This document shows, piece after piece, positions 26,839 to 35,178 of a stretch of 64,000 nucleotides of DNA. Source of the DNA: Albibacillus kandeliae (lineage in GTDB: Bacteria; Pseudomonadota; Alphaproteobacteria; Rhodobacterales; Rhodobacteraceae). The notes under the pieces are model-generated. The model worked only from the letters and a program-made list of their open reading frames with translations. It was not told where the DNA came from and searched no databases. Each line of letters begins with the position of its first letter. Position 1 is the first letter of the stretch. The stretch lies in NCBI RefSeq assembly GCF_003116585.1, contig NZ_QEHM01000007.1, forward strand, positions 186,001 to 250,000. The letters are read 5' to 3'. Position numbers and translations under genes: made by a program.

Positions 26839-27684
26839 TCAGGTTCGCCCTCGCGGGTACTGCAGCACCGCCTGACCGGCCGGGCCGGTGACGGGTTCCG
26901 GGTAGCGGCGCAGCCCCGTTCGCTGCATGGCCAGCAGGGCAAGATACCCCGGCACGACCCGCAGATAGCGGCGCCACAGCCGTCGCGGCTCCATGCCTAG
27001 GCGGAAGGCCCATTCCAGCCCGGCGTTCTGGACCCAGGCTGGCGCCTGCTGGGTGTTGCCAGCGTGAAAGTCGAAGGCCGCCCCGACGCCGATCAGCATG
27101 GAGGCGTCGAGCCGGTCGCGCATCTCTGCCATCCAGCGTTCCTGCTTGGGCGCGCCCAGTCCGACCCAGACGATGTCGGGCTCGGCCTTGTTGATGCACC
27201 GGGCGACATCCAGCTCCTCGCCCCGCGTCAGCGGCCGGAAAGGCGGAGCGTAGCTGCCCACGATCTGCGTTTGCGGGAACTCGCGACCCAGCCGCCGTTC
27301 AAGGCGGAGCAGCGTGGCCGGGGTGGCCCCGTAGAGGAAGGCGCGGTGTCCTTTTTCGAAGAGCGCCAGCATGAGGTCGGGCCCGTAGACCCGCCCGGCC
27401 TCGGGGTAGCCCCGCCGCCGGAGTTCCCAGACCAGTGGCATGCCGTCCGGGGTCACGAGGAAGGCGCCGTTGAAGACCGCGCGCAGCCCTTCGTCGGACT
27501 GGCTGTCGACGAGGCCATGCGCCCCGCAGATGCAGATATAACCGCGCAGCCCCGTGCGGATCGCGTCGCGGACCTTGCCGACGGCGGCGTCGAGGTTCAG
27601 GGCCGAGACCTTTACCCCGAGCAGGTTGATGAACGGCGTGGCGTCCGCAGATGTGTCGTTCTGGAGGGGGGATGTCGGCTTCAT
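26839..27684 (-). CDS. WecG/TagA/CpsF family glycosyltransferase
   Basis: 281 residues from MKPTSPLQND. Family signatures: LLGVKVSALNLDAAVGKV, TPDGMPLVWELRRRG, VYGPDLM, and VGLGAPKQERWM, followed by the C-terminal membrane-associating tail with many Arg and Trp. Family members transfer N-acetylmannosaminuronic acid, ManNAc or related sugars to lipid-linked acceptors at the inner membrane. An acetamido-uronic acid donor would fit the neighbouring nucleotide-sugar operon (inference). Downstream of the acyltransferase fusion gene by about 100 bases. Confidence 0.9.
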   Translation of the reverse strand: MKPTSPLQNDTSADATPFINLLGVKVSALNLDAAVGKVRDAIRTGLRGYICICGAHGLVDSQSDEGLRAVFNGAFLVTPDGMPLVWELRRRGYPEAGRVYGPDLMLALFEKGHRAFLYGATPATLLRLERRLGREFPQTQIVGSYAPPFRPLTRGEELDVARCINKAEPDIVWVGLGAPKQERWMAEMRDRLDASMLIGVGAAFDFHAGNTQQAPAWVQNAGLEWAFRLGMEPRRLWRRYLRVVPGYLALLAMQRTGLRRYPEPVTGPAGQAVLQYPRGRT

Positions 27685-27787
27685 GGGCGATCCAGATCTG
27701 GCTGCTTTCGCACCAGCTTGGTCATTGGACTTCCCTTGCGGGAGTCGGTCGTTCAGCCAGACCAATCCTCCAAAAGTCGTAGAGCGT

Positions 27788-30319
27788 TTACGGCGACCCG
27801 GCCGCTGCTGTCTTGGGCGAGGGCCACGCAATCAGGGCGCGCGAGACGACCATCAGCCAGTGGCCCGCAACGATCCCGATCGCCAGTCCGCCGAGGATGG
27901 CAATGGCGTCAAAACTGCCCTCCGAGAGGTAGGGTCGCACCGGCGGCATCAGCACCTCGGGAACGATGCGGTGCAGGAGGTAGATCGGGAAGGCGGCATG
28001 GGCGAGACGCATGACCGCGCGGACCGCCATGCGGGGTAGGGGCACGGCCTGAACGTAGAGAAGTACGCTGACGAGCCCCAGCAGGCTGAGATACTTGGTC
28101 CAGGATCCGTACCAGTTGCCGCCGAGCCAGGCCACGAGCGGCAGGATCATCCCTGCGAGGAGGAGAGCCACAGCGCGCTGGCGTGCCGTTTGCGCCGCAG
28201 CGATGCACCAGCCAAGGGCCAGCAGGTAGAAGACCCAAGGCACCGAGAACTGCGAGCGACCCGCCGGAAGCGGCCAGATCTCGGGCAGGCTCACGCGGAG
28301 CAGAACCGCGAGGCCGAGCAGAGCAACCCCCGTCCCGAACAGTGAGCGGGACAGCCATTGGCGCATCCAATTCGGATGAAACAGGAGGACCAGCAACAGG
28401 CACATCTGCACGTAGGCTTCGACGAACCAATAGAGGTAGGGCAGCATCAGGTGCGTCTCGGGCGTGGTCAGCGCGAGATTCCCGACCAGCGCGACCGAGG
28501 CCCAGGGCACCTGCTGCCAGGCGATGGCAAACCCCGCCAAGACAACGAAATAGGGCACGAGCACGCGCCCGAGCGGGGCGAGGAAGGCGGCGGCGTCTCC
28601 GGCGGCGAGAAACTTCGAGCGATGCTCGGCGATGCTCATCCCGAGGAGCAGGACCATGGCTGCGGCGCCTCCGTACACCGGCCAGGAGGTCTGATGCGCG
28701 ACCACCACCGCGAGAATGGCGAGGGCCCGCGCAAGCACCGGCATGGGTACACGGCTGGTGCCGGACGGGGCGGCGGACTCGAGGTCGCGGATCGAGCGAT
28801 CTTCCCAACCGTCTGGAAGCCCCCCGAGATGCTGATCGAGCGCCAGCGAAAGTTCGACGTGTTGCAGGGAGTCACCGCCGAGGCTGCGGAAGCTGTCGCT
28901 CCGCCGGACCCGCGTGGGCGCAAAGGAGCGCGAGAAGATCTCGAGCAGGTTCCTGTCGGTCTTGGGGGCGGCGAGCGCTCGCAGGGCGGGGTAGTCGACC
29001 TTGCCGTTGGCGCGGCGCGGGAGTTTTGGGCAGTGAACGAGCACCACGTGCTGGGCCCTGATCCCGGCCATTTGCGCGACCTTGGTGCGCAGAGTCTCCC
29101 CGGTTTCGCCGGTCGCGACCCAGATGTGATTGTCGTCGCCCCAGACCGCGGCCTCTGTCCCCACAGCGGCGAGCGCCTGTTCCAGCGCATCGTGCCCGAC
29201 CCGAAGCCCGGCGATCTTTGACAGCCGCGCACGACGCCCGGTGATCCGATAAAGCCCGTCCTCGCCCAGCACCGCCATGTCGCCGGTCACGAGTTCGCCG
29301 GTTTCCGGGCCGCGGGAGAGGTCGGCCGCTGCCTGCGCGTAGCCCATCATCACGTTGGGGCCGCGGTAGACGAGTTCACCTTCCTGCCCCGCGCGGGTGA
29401 TCGGCCTCCCGTGATCGTCCCGCAGGACAAGGTGGCCGCCGGGGATGGCACGGCCAATGGCCTCGGGCGCCTGCGCGGCGAGGTCGTGCGGGAGGTAGGC
29501 GATGCGGGCGGTGGCCTCCGTCTGGCCATACATCACCACGAAACGCCCCTCCCGCTCTGCCATCCGCCGGGTCCAGTTCAAGACCTGTGCGGGTGGCATC
29601 GCCCCGCCCGCGACGGTCAGGCAGTTGAGGCGCGGCGGCAGAGCGTTGTTCGCAAGCGCGCTCTCGAGCAGTCGGAAGTGGTGCGGGACGCCCGCGAGGC
29701 TGGTCGCGCCGGACTCGGCAAGATGCGGCAGGAAGTTTGGGTCGAGCAGACTGTCCTGACAGAGCCAGAGGCTTGCACCACGGGCGAGATGCGAGTGCAG
29801 GACCGAGAGACCGTAGGAATAGTGGAGCGGCAGAACCAGTGCGGCGCGATCGTTCGATCCCAGTTCAAGGTATTCGGCGATGGCGGTTGCGTTCGCGGCG
29901 ATTGCATCTTTCGAGAGACGTACACCGCGCCCCTTTCCGGTGCTGCCCGAGGTCATCAACAGCAGGCCGAGGTCGGGATGGATGTCGGCGCTGTCGCGAT
30001 GATGTTGCATCCTGAAATGCGCCCCGTCCCGGCGCCAGCTTGCCACCGGCCGGAACCTCGCCACGAGGTCATCCCCGAGCGGACGATCCCCGCAGGGCAG
30101 CGGCAGGACCGCGTGACCGGCCTGCATCGCGCCGAGATAGGCTGCAATGGTGGCGGGGGTCGGTGTCATCTGGATCGCGACCAACCCACGTTCCTTCGGA
30201 AGGCGGCGGGCAAAGCGAGCCGCGGCATCTGCCAGTTCGACATATGTCGTGATCGCGTCTCCCGCGATGAGTGCAGGGCGATCGCCATATGCCTGAAGGG
30301 CGTCGAAGGAATGGAACAT
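27788..30319 (-). CDS. Fusion protein: adenylation domain + acyl/peptidyl carrier domain + membrane acyltransferase
   Basis: 843 residues from MFHSFDALQ; a GTG nine codons earlier is possible. Residues ~1-450 are an ANL adenylation domain: LLMTSGSTGKGRG (A3), VMYGQTEAT (A5), YRITGRRARLSKIAGLRV (A7/A8) and the A10 lysine in RRANGKVDY. A carrier domain follows with SFRSLGGDSLQHVEL, Ser484 being the phosphopantetheine site. From ~530 to the end there are about ten membrane helices starting with ARALAILAVVVAHQT, as in Acyltransferase_3 proteins. The layout predicts activation of an acyl or amino acid as adenylate, loading on Ser484, and transfer to an acceptor at or across the inner membrane. In this locus the acceptor may be the polysaccharide repeat. 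Substrate unknown. Confidence 0.87.
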   Translation of the reverse strand: MFHSFDALQAYGDRPALIAGDAITTYVELADAAARFARRLPKERGLVAIQMTPTPATIAAYLGAMQAGHAVLPLPCGDRPLGDDLVARFRPVASWRRDGAHFRMQHHRDSADIHPDLGLLLMTSGSTGKGRGVRLSKDAIAANATAIAEYLELGSNDRAALVLPLHYSYGLSVLHSHLARGASLWLCQDSLLDPNFLPHLAESGATSLAGVPHHFRLLESALANNALPPRLNCLTVAGGAMPPAQVLNWTRRMAEREGRFVVMYGQTEATARIAYLPHDLAAQAPEAIGRAIPGGHLVLRDDHGRPITRAGQEGELVYRGPNVMMGYAQAAADLSRGPETGELVTGDMAVLGEDGLYRITGRRARLSKIAGLRVGHDALEQALAAVGTEAAVWGDDNHIWVATGETGETLRTKVAQMAGIRAQHVVLVHCPKLPRRANGKVDYPALRALAAPKTDRNLLEIFSRSFAPTRVRRSDSFRSLGGDSLQHVELSLALDQHLGGLPDGWEDRSIRDLESAAPSGTSRVPMPVLARALAILAVVVAHQTSWPVYGGAAAMVLLLGMSIAEHRSKFLAAGDAAAFLAPLGRVLVPYFVVLAGFAIAWQQVPWASVALVGNLALTTPETHLMLPYLYWFVEAYVQMCLLLVLLFHPNWMRQWLSRSLFGTGVALLGLAVLLRVSLPEIWPLPAGRSQFSVPWVFYLLALGWCIAAAQTARQRAVALLLAGMILPLVAWLGGNWYGSWTKYLSLLGLVSVLLYVQAVPLPRMAVRAVMRLAHAAFPIYLLHRIVPEVLMPPVRPYLSEGSFDAIAILGGLAIGIVAGHWLMVVSRALIAWPSPKTAAAGSP

Positions 30320-30359
30320 GGCGGCTCGCTGAACTTGACAAAACACGACGAGCGCATCG

Positions 30360-30386
30360 CCTATATTTTGCGATAATTTTAGTCAA
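30360..30386 (-). promoter_or_regulatory. Candidate promoter of the fusion gene
   Basis: On the minus strand TTGACT (35 box, 30381-30386) and TATAGG (10 box, 30360-30365) are 15 bases apart in a locally AT-rich stretch about 40 bases before the start codon. The spacer is shorter than the usual 17, so this is tentative. Confidence 0.3.
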
Positions 30387-30585
30387 CTATTCAACCAACG
30401 ACCTCGGAGGCAAAGCGCCGATGGTCGCATGCAACTTCTGCGAGCTTTGAAATGAGAGCGGATTTAGGGCCGACAACGAGGTCAGAGAGAGGCCCCGTGA
30501 TCACCGGTGGCGCGGTCACACCGCGTGGTTGGCCGGAGGCGATCCGTGACCAAGTGACAACGTCAGGCTGATGGCGTGTCTGTCG

Positions 30586-30611
30586 GTCGGAGCCCCGGTG
30601 AGGGCCCCGAC
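30586..30611 (-). terminator. Hairpin after the DUF1508 gene
   Basis: Inverted repeat GTCGGAGCCC (30586-30595) and GGGCCCCGAC (30602-30611), one mismatch, 6-base loop, starting 16 bases past the stop. No clear U-tract. Confidence 0.4.
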
Positions 30612-30627
30612 CCGTTTCAGGTCAGAC

Positions 30628-30963
30628 TCAGGCGGTCTGGTCGTCGAGCTTGGCGTCCGGCGCGTTCTTCTTGACCGACTCGATGCCGTTGTCGCGCGCG
30701 CTGTCGCTGCTGTAGGACTCGCTGGTTCCGATCACCTGACCGTTGCTGGCCTTGAGGTTGAACATCGGCTTGCCCGACGAGGTTTCCTTGCGCTCGTAGC
30801 GCTCATCAAGGGGGGCATTCTTGCGGACGGACTCGATCCCGTTTTCCGCGCTCGGCTTCTGCTTGTAGCCTTCGCTCGCGAGGATGATCTCGCCATTGCC
30901 GGCCTTGAGCCGGAACCGGAACTCGCCCGCCTTGTCCTTGTAGAGTTCAAATTTGCCCGCCAT
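30628..30963 (-). CDS. DUF1508 / YegP family small protein
   Basis: 111 residues from MAGKFELYKDKAGEF, with AAGGA eight bases before the ATG; a longer frame upstream is not supported. Two tandem DUF1508 repeats: FRFRLKAGNGEIILASEGY and, after about 50 residues, MFNLKASNGQVIGTSESY, each ending in NGIESV(R/K)KNAP. The family is small, cytosolic and of unknown molecular role, often stress-associated. Lies 149 bases downstream of tenA and may be independently expressed. Confidence 0.9.
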   Translation of the reverse strand: MAGKFELYKDKAGEFRFRLKAGNGEIILASEGYKQKPSAENGIESVRKNAPLDERYERKETSSGKPMFNLKASNGQVIGTSESYSSDSARDNGIESVKKNAPDAKLDDQTA

Positions 30964-31112
30964 CGTCACTGTTCCTTGCATAAATTGATTTGCTGTGCGG
31001 CCAGTCTGAAGCGAGGCGCCGCCAGATTGCAAGCTGTAAGGCGTTGCACTTCCAAGCTGATCGCCCTCGGCGCGAATGGGCATGGGCCGGCGCGATGGCT
31101 CCGGCCAGTGTC

Positions 31113-31799
31113 TCAAGCGACATCAGCAAGGGCCGCGGGCTGGAGCCAGCTCTCGCCGTGATAGGCACTGTCCCAGAAGCGCCATTCATGCCAGCAGCTG
31201 CGCGCAAAGGCGCGGTGCATCCGCGCGCGCCCTTCGTCGGTGGCGGCGACCCCTAGCCGGTCGGTCAGGTCCAGCATCCGGTTGACGCCTTGGTCGAACG
31301 CTTCGCCCGCATAGGTCGCGATCCACGCGGCATAGGGGTTCTGGGCCCCGCTTTCCTGCGCGATTTCCTTGCCGACATCTCGATAGATCCAGAAGCAGGG
31401 CAGCAGCGCCGCGACGGCCTCGGAGAAGTCGCCGGTCGCGGCGACGCGCAGCAGGTGGGAAACGTAGTGGTCGCAGGCAGCGGAGGGTTCGATTGTCGCG
31501 AAATCTGCGGCTGAGACCCCGAAAAGCCCCATGTAGTGCCCGTGCAACTCGCGCTCTACCGCAATCGCGCCTGCCGCGGACCCTGCAAGCTGGGCAACGC
31601 TCGGGGCATCGGGCGCCTTGGCGGCCGAGAGCGCCAGCGCACGTGCGAACCCTTCGAGATAGTGCGCGTCCTGAATGATGTAGTCCCGGAACCGCGCCTG
31701 ATCGAGGGTACCTTCCGCGAGCTCACGATTGAACGGCATGGTGTGGATCTGGTGACGGAGCGTGGCGGTCTGCCGCGCGAGGTCTTGGGTGAAACTCAT
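31113..31799 (-). CDS. tenA: TenA family thiaminase II / aminopyrimidine aminohydrolase
   Basis: 228 residues. Conserved YIIQDAHYLEGFARAL, catalytic Cys135 in LLPCFWIY, and CWHEWRFWDSAYHGESW near the end, where the family keeps its Glu and aromatic residues. TenA hydrolyses amino-HMP from degraded thiamine to HMP, which ThiD can use. Last gene of the riboswitch-controlled thiMED-tenA salvage operon; overlaps thiD by 4 bp. Confidence 0.93.
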   Translation of the reverse strand: MSFTQDLARQTATLRHQIHTMPFNRELAEGTLDQARFRDYIIQDAHYLEGFARALALSAAKAPDAPSVAQLAGSAAGAIAVERELHGHYMGLFGVSAADFATIEPSAACDHYVSHLLRVAATGDFSEAVAALLPCFWIYRDVGKEIAQESGAQNPYAAWIATYAGEAFDQGVNRMLDLTDRLGVAATDEGRARMHRAFARSCWHEWRFWDSAYHGESWLQPAALADVA

Positions 31800-32599
31800 T
31801 GATCAGTCTCCGGGATTGCGTGGAAATGGTGGACCGGCCCGATGCCCGATCCGACCGAGAGGCGGTCGGCGGCGGCGAGCGCGGCGGTCAGGTAGTCCTT
31901 GGCCCTCTGGACGGCGTCGGGCAGGGAGCGGCCTGCGCCCAGTTGGGTCGCCAGAGCAGAGGAGAGGGTGCAGCCTGTTCCGTGGGTATTGCGGGTCGCG
32001 ATCCGGGGCGCATCGAAGCGTTGCTCGCTCTGCGCGGTCACCAGCAGGTCGGGGCATTGATCGCCCGCGAGGTGGCCCCCCTTCAGCAGCACCGCTCGGG
32101 GCCCCAGGGCGAGCAGCGCATGGGCCTGATCGCGCATCTGTGCCAGGGTCGCGGCCTCGTCGCAGCCAAGCAGATCGGCCGCTTCGGGCAGGTTCGGCGT
32201 GATCAGATCGGCCCGCGGCAGCAGGTCGCGCAGCGCGCTCACGGCCTCGGCTCGCAACAGCCGGTCGCCGCCCTTGGCGACCATCACCGGGTCGAGCACC
32301 ACCGGCGCGTCGAGCCCGGCGATGCCCTCGGCCACGCAACCAATGATCGCGGCGTCCCCCAGCATCCCGATCTTGATCGCGTCGATCCGGATATCGGCGC
32401 GCAGCGAAGCGATCTGGGCCGCAATCACATCGATGCCGCAGAGGCTGACTGCCTGAACGCCGCGCGTGTTCTGGGCCGTAAGGGCGGTGATCACGCTCAT
32501 CGCGTAGCCGCCGTTGGCCGAAATCGCCTTGAGATCGGCCTGGATACCGGCACCACCCGAGGGATCGGATCCGGCAATGGAGAGGATGTTGGGGATCAT
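31796..32599 (-). CDS. thiD: Hydroxymethylpyrimidine/phosphomethylpyrimidine kinase
   Basis: 267 residues; start at MIPNILSIAGSDPSGGAG, whose ATG overlaps the thiE stop (ATGA), preferred to an ATG four codons earlier. Ribokinase-fold signs: SIAGSDPSGGAGIQADLK, VLDPVMVAKGGDRLL, LLKGGHL and the anion-hole NTHGTGCTLSSALA. It makes HMP-PP for thiamine phosphate synthase. Usual family length. Confidence 0.94.
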   Translation of the reverse strand: MIPNILSIAGSDPSGGAGIQADLKAISANGGYAMSVITALTAQNTRGVQAVSLCGIDVIAAQIASLRADIRIDAIKIGMLGDAAIIGCVAEGIAGLDAPVVLDPVMVAKGGDRLLRAEAVSALRDLLPRADLITPNLPEAADLLGCDEAATLAQMRDQAHALLALGPRAVLLKGGHLAGDQCPDLLVTAQSEQRFDAPRIATRNTHGTGCTLSSALATQLGAGRSLPDAVQRAKDYLTAALAAADRLSVGSGIGPVHHFHAIPETDQ

Positions 32600-33207
32600 G
32601 TGCTGCTCCATGCGGTGCGAAGGTCACGCGCGGCGCGCACCATGTCGGGCGCGCGCGAGATGGCCGAGATCACCGCGAGACCCGCGCCGCCCGCCGTCCT
32701 GATCGCGGCGGCGTCGGAGGTGGTGATCCCGCCGATAGCGAGGCAGGGCAGATCGGTCCTTGCTCGGATCGCGGCAAAGCCCGCGTGGCCGATCGGCGCC
32801 GCGTGGTCGGGTTTCGAACCGGTGGCATGGATCGGTCCGACGCCGAGATAGTCGACACCCTCGGGCACCGCCGCGATCTGCGCCTCGGTCTCGATCGATA
32901 GGCCGAGGATCATGTCCGGCCCGAACCGGCGTCGGATCTCGGCAGGGTCCCCATCGCCCTGACCGATGTGCAGCCCGGCGGCACCAACGTCGATTGCCAC
33001 CTCCACCCGGTCGTTCACGATCAGCGGCACCCCGACACTGGCGAGTGCAACCATCAGTTCCCGGGCGAGGGTCGCGAAGTCCGGATCGGAGAGGGTTTTG
33101 TCTCGCAGCTGGATCCAGCCCGCGCCACCCTGCGCCGCGGCGAGGGCCTGCGCGATGACCGGCTCGGGCGCGCCGGGATCGGTGATGAAACAGAGCGGCG
33201 GTATCAT
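32596..33207 (-). CDS. thiE: Thiamine-phosphate synthase
   Basis: 203 residues; ATG overlaps the thiM stop. TIM-barrel signature set: WIQLRDKTLSD, PLIVNDRVEVAIDVGAAGLH with IGQGD, DYLGVGPIHATGSKPDHA, and AIGGITTSDA. Joins HMP-PP and thiazole phosphate to thiamine phosphate. Position between thiM and thiD in one coupled operon fits salvage of both halves. Confidence 0.94.
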   Translation of the reverse strand: MIPPLCFITDPGAPEPVIAQALAAAQGGAGWIQLRDKTLSDPDFATLARELMVALASVGVPLIVNDRVEVAIDVGAAGLHIGQGDGDPAEIRRRFGPDMILGLSIETEAQIAAVPEGVDYLGVGPIHATGSKPDHAAPIGHAGFAAIRARTDLPCLAIGGITTSDAAAIRTAGGAGLAVISAISRAPDMVRAARDLRTAWSST

Positions 33208-33992
33208 GTCAGGCTGATCCGCGCGCCTGCGTCGAGCGCGGCGGCGTCGAGCGTGTAGAGCGCATCGAGGAAGGCGGTCTGGAACGATCCCGGACCCTGC
33301 GCCGTGGCCCCGGCATGCTCCCCCGCCAGCCCGTAGTAGGCCAGAGCCGCGACAGTGGCCTCGAAGGGATCCTGCCCGGTGAGGAAGGCTGCGGCCACCC
33401 CCGTCAGCGAACAGCCGAGCGCCGTCACGCGGGGCATCATCGCGTGCCCGTTCGCGACCCGAGCGGCGCACTTTCCGTCGGTCACGAAATCGACCTCCCC
33501 GGTCACCGCGACAACGGCGCCGCAGCTCCGAGCCAGCGCCCGGGCTGCAGTTTCGGCGGTTTCGACCGACTCGGTCGCGTCCGCCCCCTTGCCCGCGGCC
33601 GTCGCGCCGGCGAGGGCGAGGATCTCGGAGGCATTGCCCCGGATCACCGTCGGTCGGAGTGCAACCAGCCGCGCGCCGAGCGCACGCCGATAGCCCGTCG
33701 CGCCAACCGCTACCGGGTCAAGCACCCAGGGCAGGGATTGCGCGCCCGCGACAGTGGCGGCCATTTCCATCGCCTCCGCCCAATGGGGCGAGATGGTGCC
33801 GATGTTGATGCTCAGCGCCTGCGCGATCGGCGTGAACTCGGCCACTTCTTCGCGGGCATGGACCATCGCGGGCGAGGCTCCAGCGGCGAGCAGGACGTTC
33901 GCCATCACGTTCATCGCGACGTAGTTGGTGATGTTATGGACCAGCGGCGCAGTGTGCCGCATCGCCGCGAGATAGGTGCCGGGATTTTCCAT
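33204..33992 (-). CDS. thiM: Hydroxyethylthiazole kinase
   Basis: 262 residues from MENPGTYLAAM; GGAGGA sits seven bases upstream, so this ATG is preferred over one five codons earlier that lies inside the ribosome site. Family marks: PLVHNITNYVAMNVMANVLL, LDPVAVGAT, IRGNASEI, and ALGCSLTGVAAAFL with the catalytic Cys. Phosphorylates the thiazole alcohol for salvage. First gene after the TPP riboswitch. Confidence 0.94.
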   Translation of the reverse strand: MENPGTYLAAMRHTAPLVHNITNYVAMNVMANVLLAAGASPAMVHAREEVAEFTPIAQALSINIGTISPHWAEAMEMAATVAGAQSLPWVLDPVAVGATGYRRALGARLVALRPTVIRGNASEILALAGATAAGKGADATESVETAETAARALARSCGAVVAVTGEVDFVTDGKCAARVANGHAMMPRVTALGCSLTGVAAAFLTGQDPFEATVAALAYYGLAGEHAGATAQGPGSFQTAFLDALYTLDAAALDAGARISLT

Positions 33993-34060
33993 CGCATGTT
34001 CCTCCATGGGCCGGGTGGCGGGAAGAACGCGAGCGGCGGGCGGGATGCGCCTGATCAGCT

Positions 34061-34147
34061 CATGCGCCTCCCTCCGCCGGCATTATCCGGTTCAGGTTCT
34101 AAGGGTTCATCTCAGCCCGGTCTCCCGAGCGCCCCTGTCGCTTCGCG
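34061..34147 (-). promoter_or_regulatory. TPP riboswitch (THI element)
   Basis: On the minus strand the sequence contains the conserved pieces in order: GGGGCGC, CTGAGATGAACCC, GAACCTGAACCGG, AAT, CCGGCGGAGGGA. These are the pyrimidine- and pyrophosphate-sensing arms of the thiamine pyrophosphate aptamer. It ends about 70 bases before the thiM ATG, so it is expected to repress thiMED-tenA when TPP is abundant. Whether it acts on translation or termination is not evident. Confidence 0.93.
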
Positions 34148-34245
34148 GCGAGAGATGACATCCCCCGCGCCTCCCGTCAAGCGGGTGAGGCGGGCGACGT
34201 CTGGCGGCGTCCGCGCAGGGGGACGGGCTGTTTGTAGGTGGCAGC

Positions 34246-34271
34246 GGTCGGCGATGCGATTTTCGCCGACC
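34246..34271. terminator. Possible terminator hairpin between gntR and the thi riboswitch
   Basis: Perfect 8-bp inverted repeat GGTCGGCG/CGCCGACC with a 10-base loop, 29 bases past the gntR stop (minus strand). A second short repeat CCTGAA/TTCAGG overlaps the gntR stop itself. Either could end gntR transcription. Confidence 0.4.
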
Positions 34272-34299
34272 AGGCATCCAGTGCCACCCTGAACCGGGT

Positions 34300-34977
34300 T
34301 CAGGTGTCGGCGATCAGGATGCGTTCCACTGCGGTTGCAGTGTTCTGAAGGTGGGAGTGCATGAGTTCCAGCGCCTTGGCCGTGTCGCGCTTGATCACCG
34401 CATTTGCGATGTTCTCATGCTCTTCGATCATCATCTCGACCTTGCTCCGCGAGGTGCGGAAGGTCAGCAGGCGCAGGTTGCGATAGCGTTCGGTCTGGTC
34501 GACGAGCATGTTCCAGATGTGCAGCGACCAGTCCGAGCCGCAGGGATGGACGAGGGAGAAGTGGAACGCGCGGTGCAGCCGTTCCCATTCCGCTTCTCTC
34601 TCGCGGTCGTCAGGTCCCTCGGGCAATTCGGCGTGATTCAACAGGTAGAGGTGGCGCAGAACGTCGGCCTCCCAGACCTTCGTGCCCTTTTCCATCGCCC
34701 GCTCGAGGCACCATGCCTCGATCTTCTGACGGGTCTCTGTCAGGTCGTGGAGTTCGGCGAGGGAGGTCTCGCGCACGCGGGCGCCGCGATTGGCCTCGGT
34801 CACGACGAGGCCCTCCGAACTCAGGCGCACCAGCGCCTCGCGGATCGGCGTCAGGCCAAGCTGGAACTTTCCGTTCAGCTCGGACACCCGGAGCCGCTCT
34901 CCGGGTTTCAGGCCGCCACGGAGGATCTCCGTGCGCAATTTTTCATACGCTGTGACAGGTTCCATACGAAAAGCCAT
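34300..34977 (-). CDS. GntR-family transcriptional regulator (FadR/FCD subfamily)
   Basis: 225 residues. Winged-helix N-terminus (YEKLRTEILRGGLKPGERLR, then GLTPIREALVRLSSEGLV) and an all-helical FCD ligand domain with HRAFHFSLVHPCGS and the metal-ligand His in EEHENIANAV. Divergent from the FAD-oxidase/TRAP operon, so it most likely represses that operon and responds to its substrate. A near-consensus promoter with a palindrome over the -10 box lies just upstream, suggesting autoregulation. Confidence 0.9.
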   Translation of the reverse strand: MAFRMEPVTAYEKLRTEILRGGLKPGERLRVSELNGKFQLGLTPIREALVRLSSEGLVVTEANRGARVRETSLAELHDLTETRQKIEAWCLERAMEKGTKVWEADVLRHLYLLNHAELPEGPDDREREAEWERLHRAFHFSLVHPCGSDWSLHIWNMLVDQTERYRNLRLLTFRTSRSKVEMMIEEHENIANAVIKRDTAKALELMHSHLQNTATAVERILIADT

Positions 34978-34996
34978 ATTCTATGTTGACTTGTAG

Positions 34997-35027
34997 ATTT
35001 TATAAAATGCTAATGACTTCATGTCAA
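34997..35027 (-). promoter_or_regulatory. Consensus-like gntR promoter with overlapping palindrome
   Basis: Minus strand: TTGACA (35022-35027), 17-base spacer, TATAAA (34999-35004), about 20 bases before the gntR start. A perfect 12-bp palindrome ATTTTATAAAAT (34997-35008) covers the -10 box and is a candidate GntR operator. Confidence 0.6.
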
Positions 35028-35178
35028 ATGCCAAGAATCATGATTTTCACCCGGAGCTTCGATTGACTGACGCCTGCGATCTCTGTCCAGTCCTGGCGGC
35101 GTTGCCAAGCCTTGCGCACCTTTTTCCGTGTGGTCGTACGGGTGTCGGAGGCATTGCTGGGCTTCGGAGAGCCGACGG

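Noticed and set aside
30628-31116. Longer start for the DUF1508 gene
   Set aside because: The extra 51 codons overlap tenA and lack the repeat; the internal ATG has a good ribosome site.
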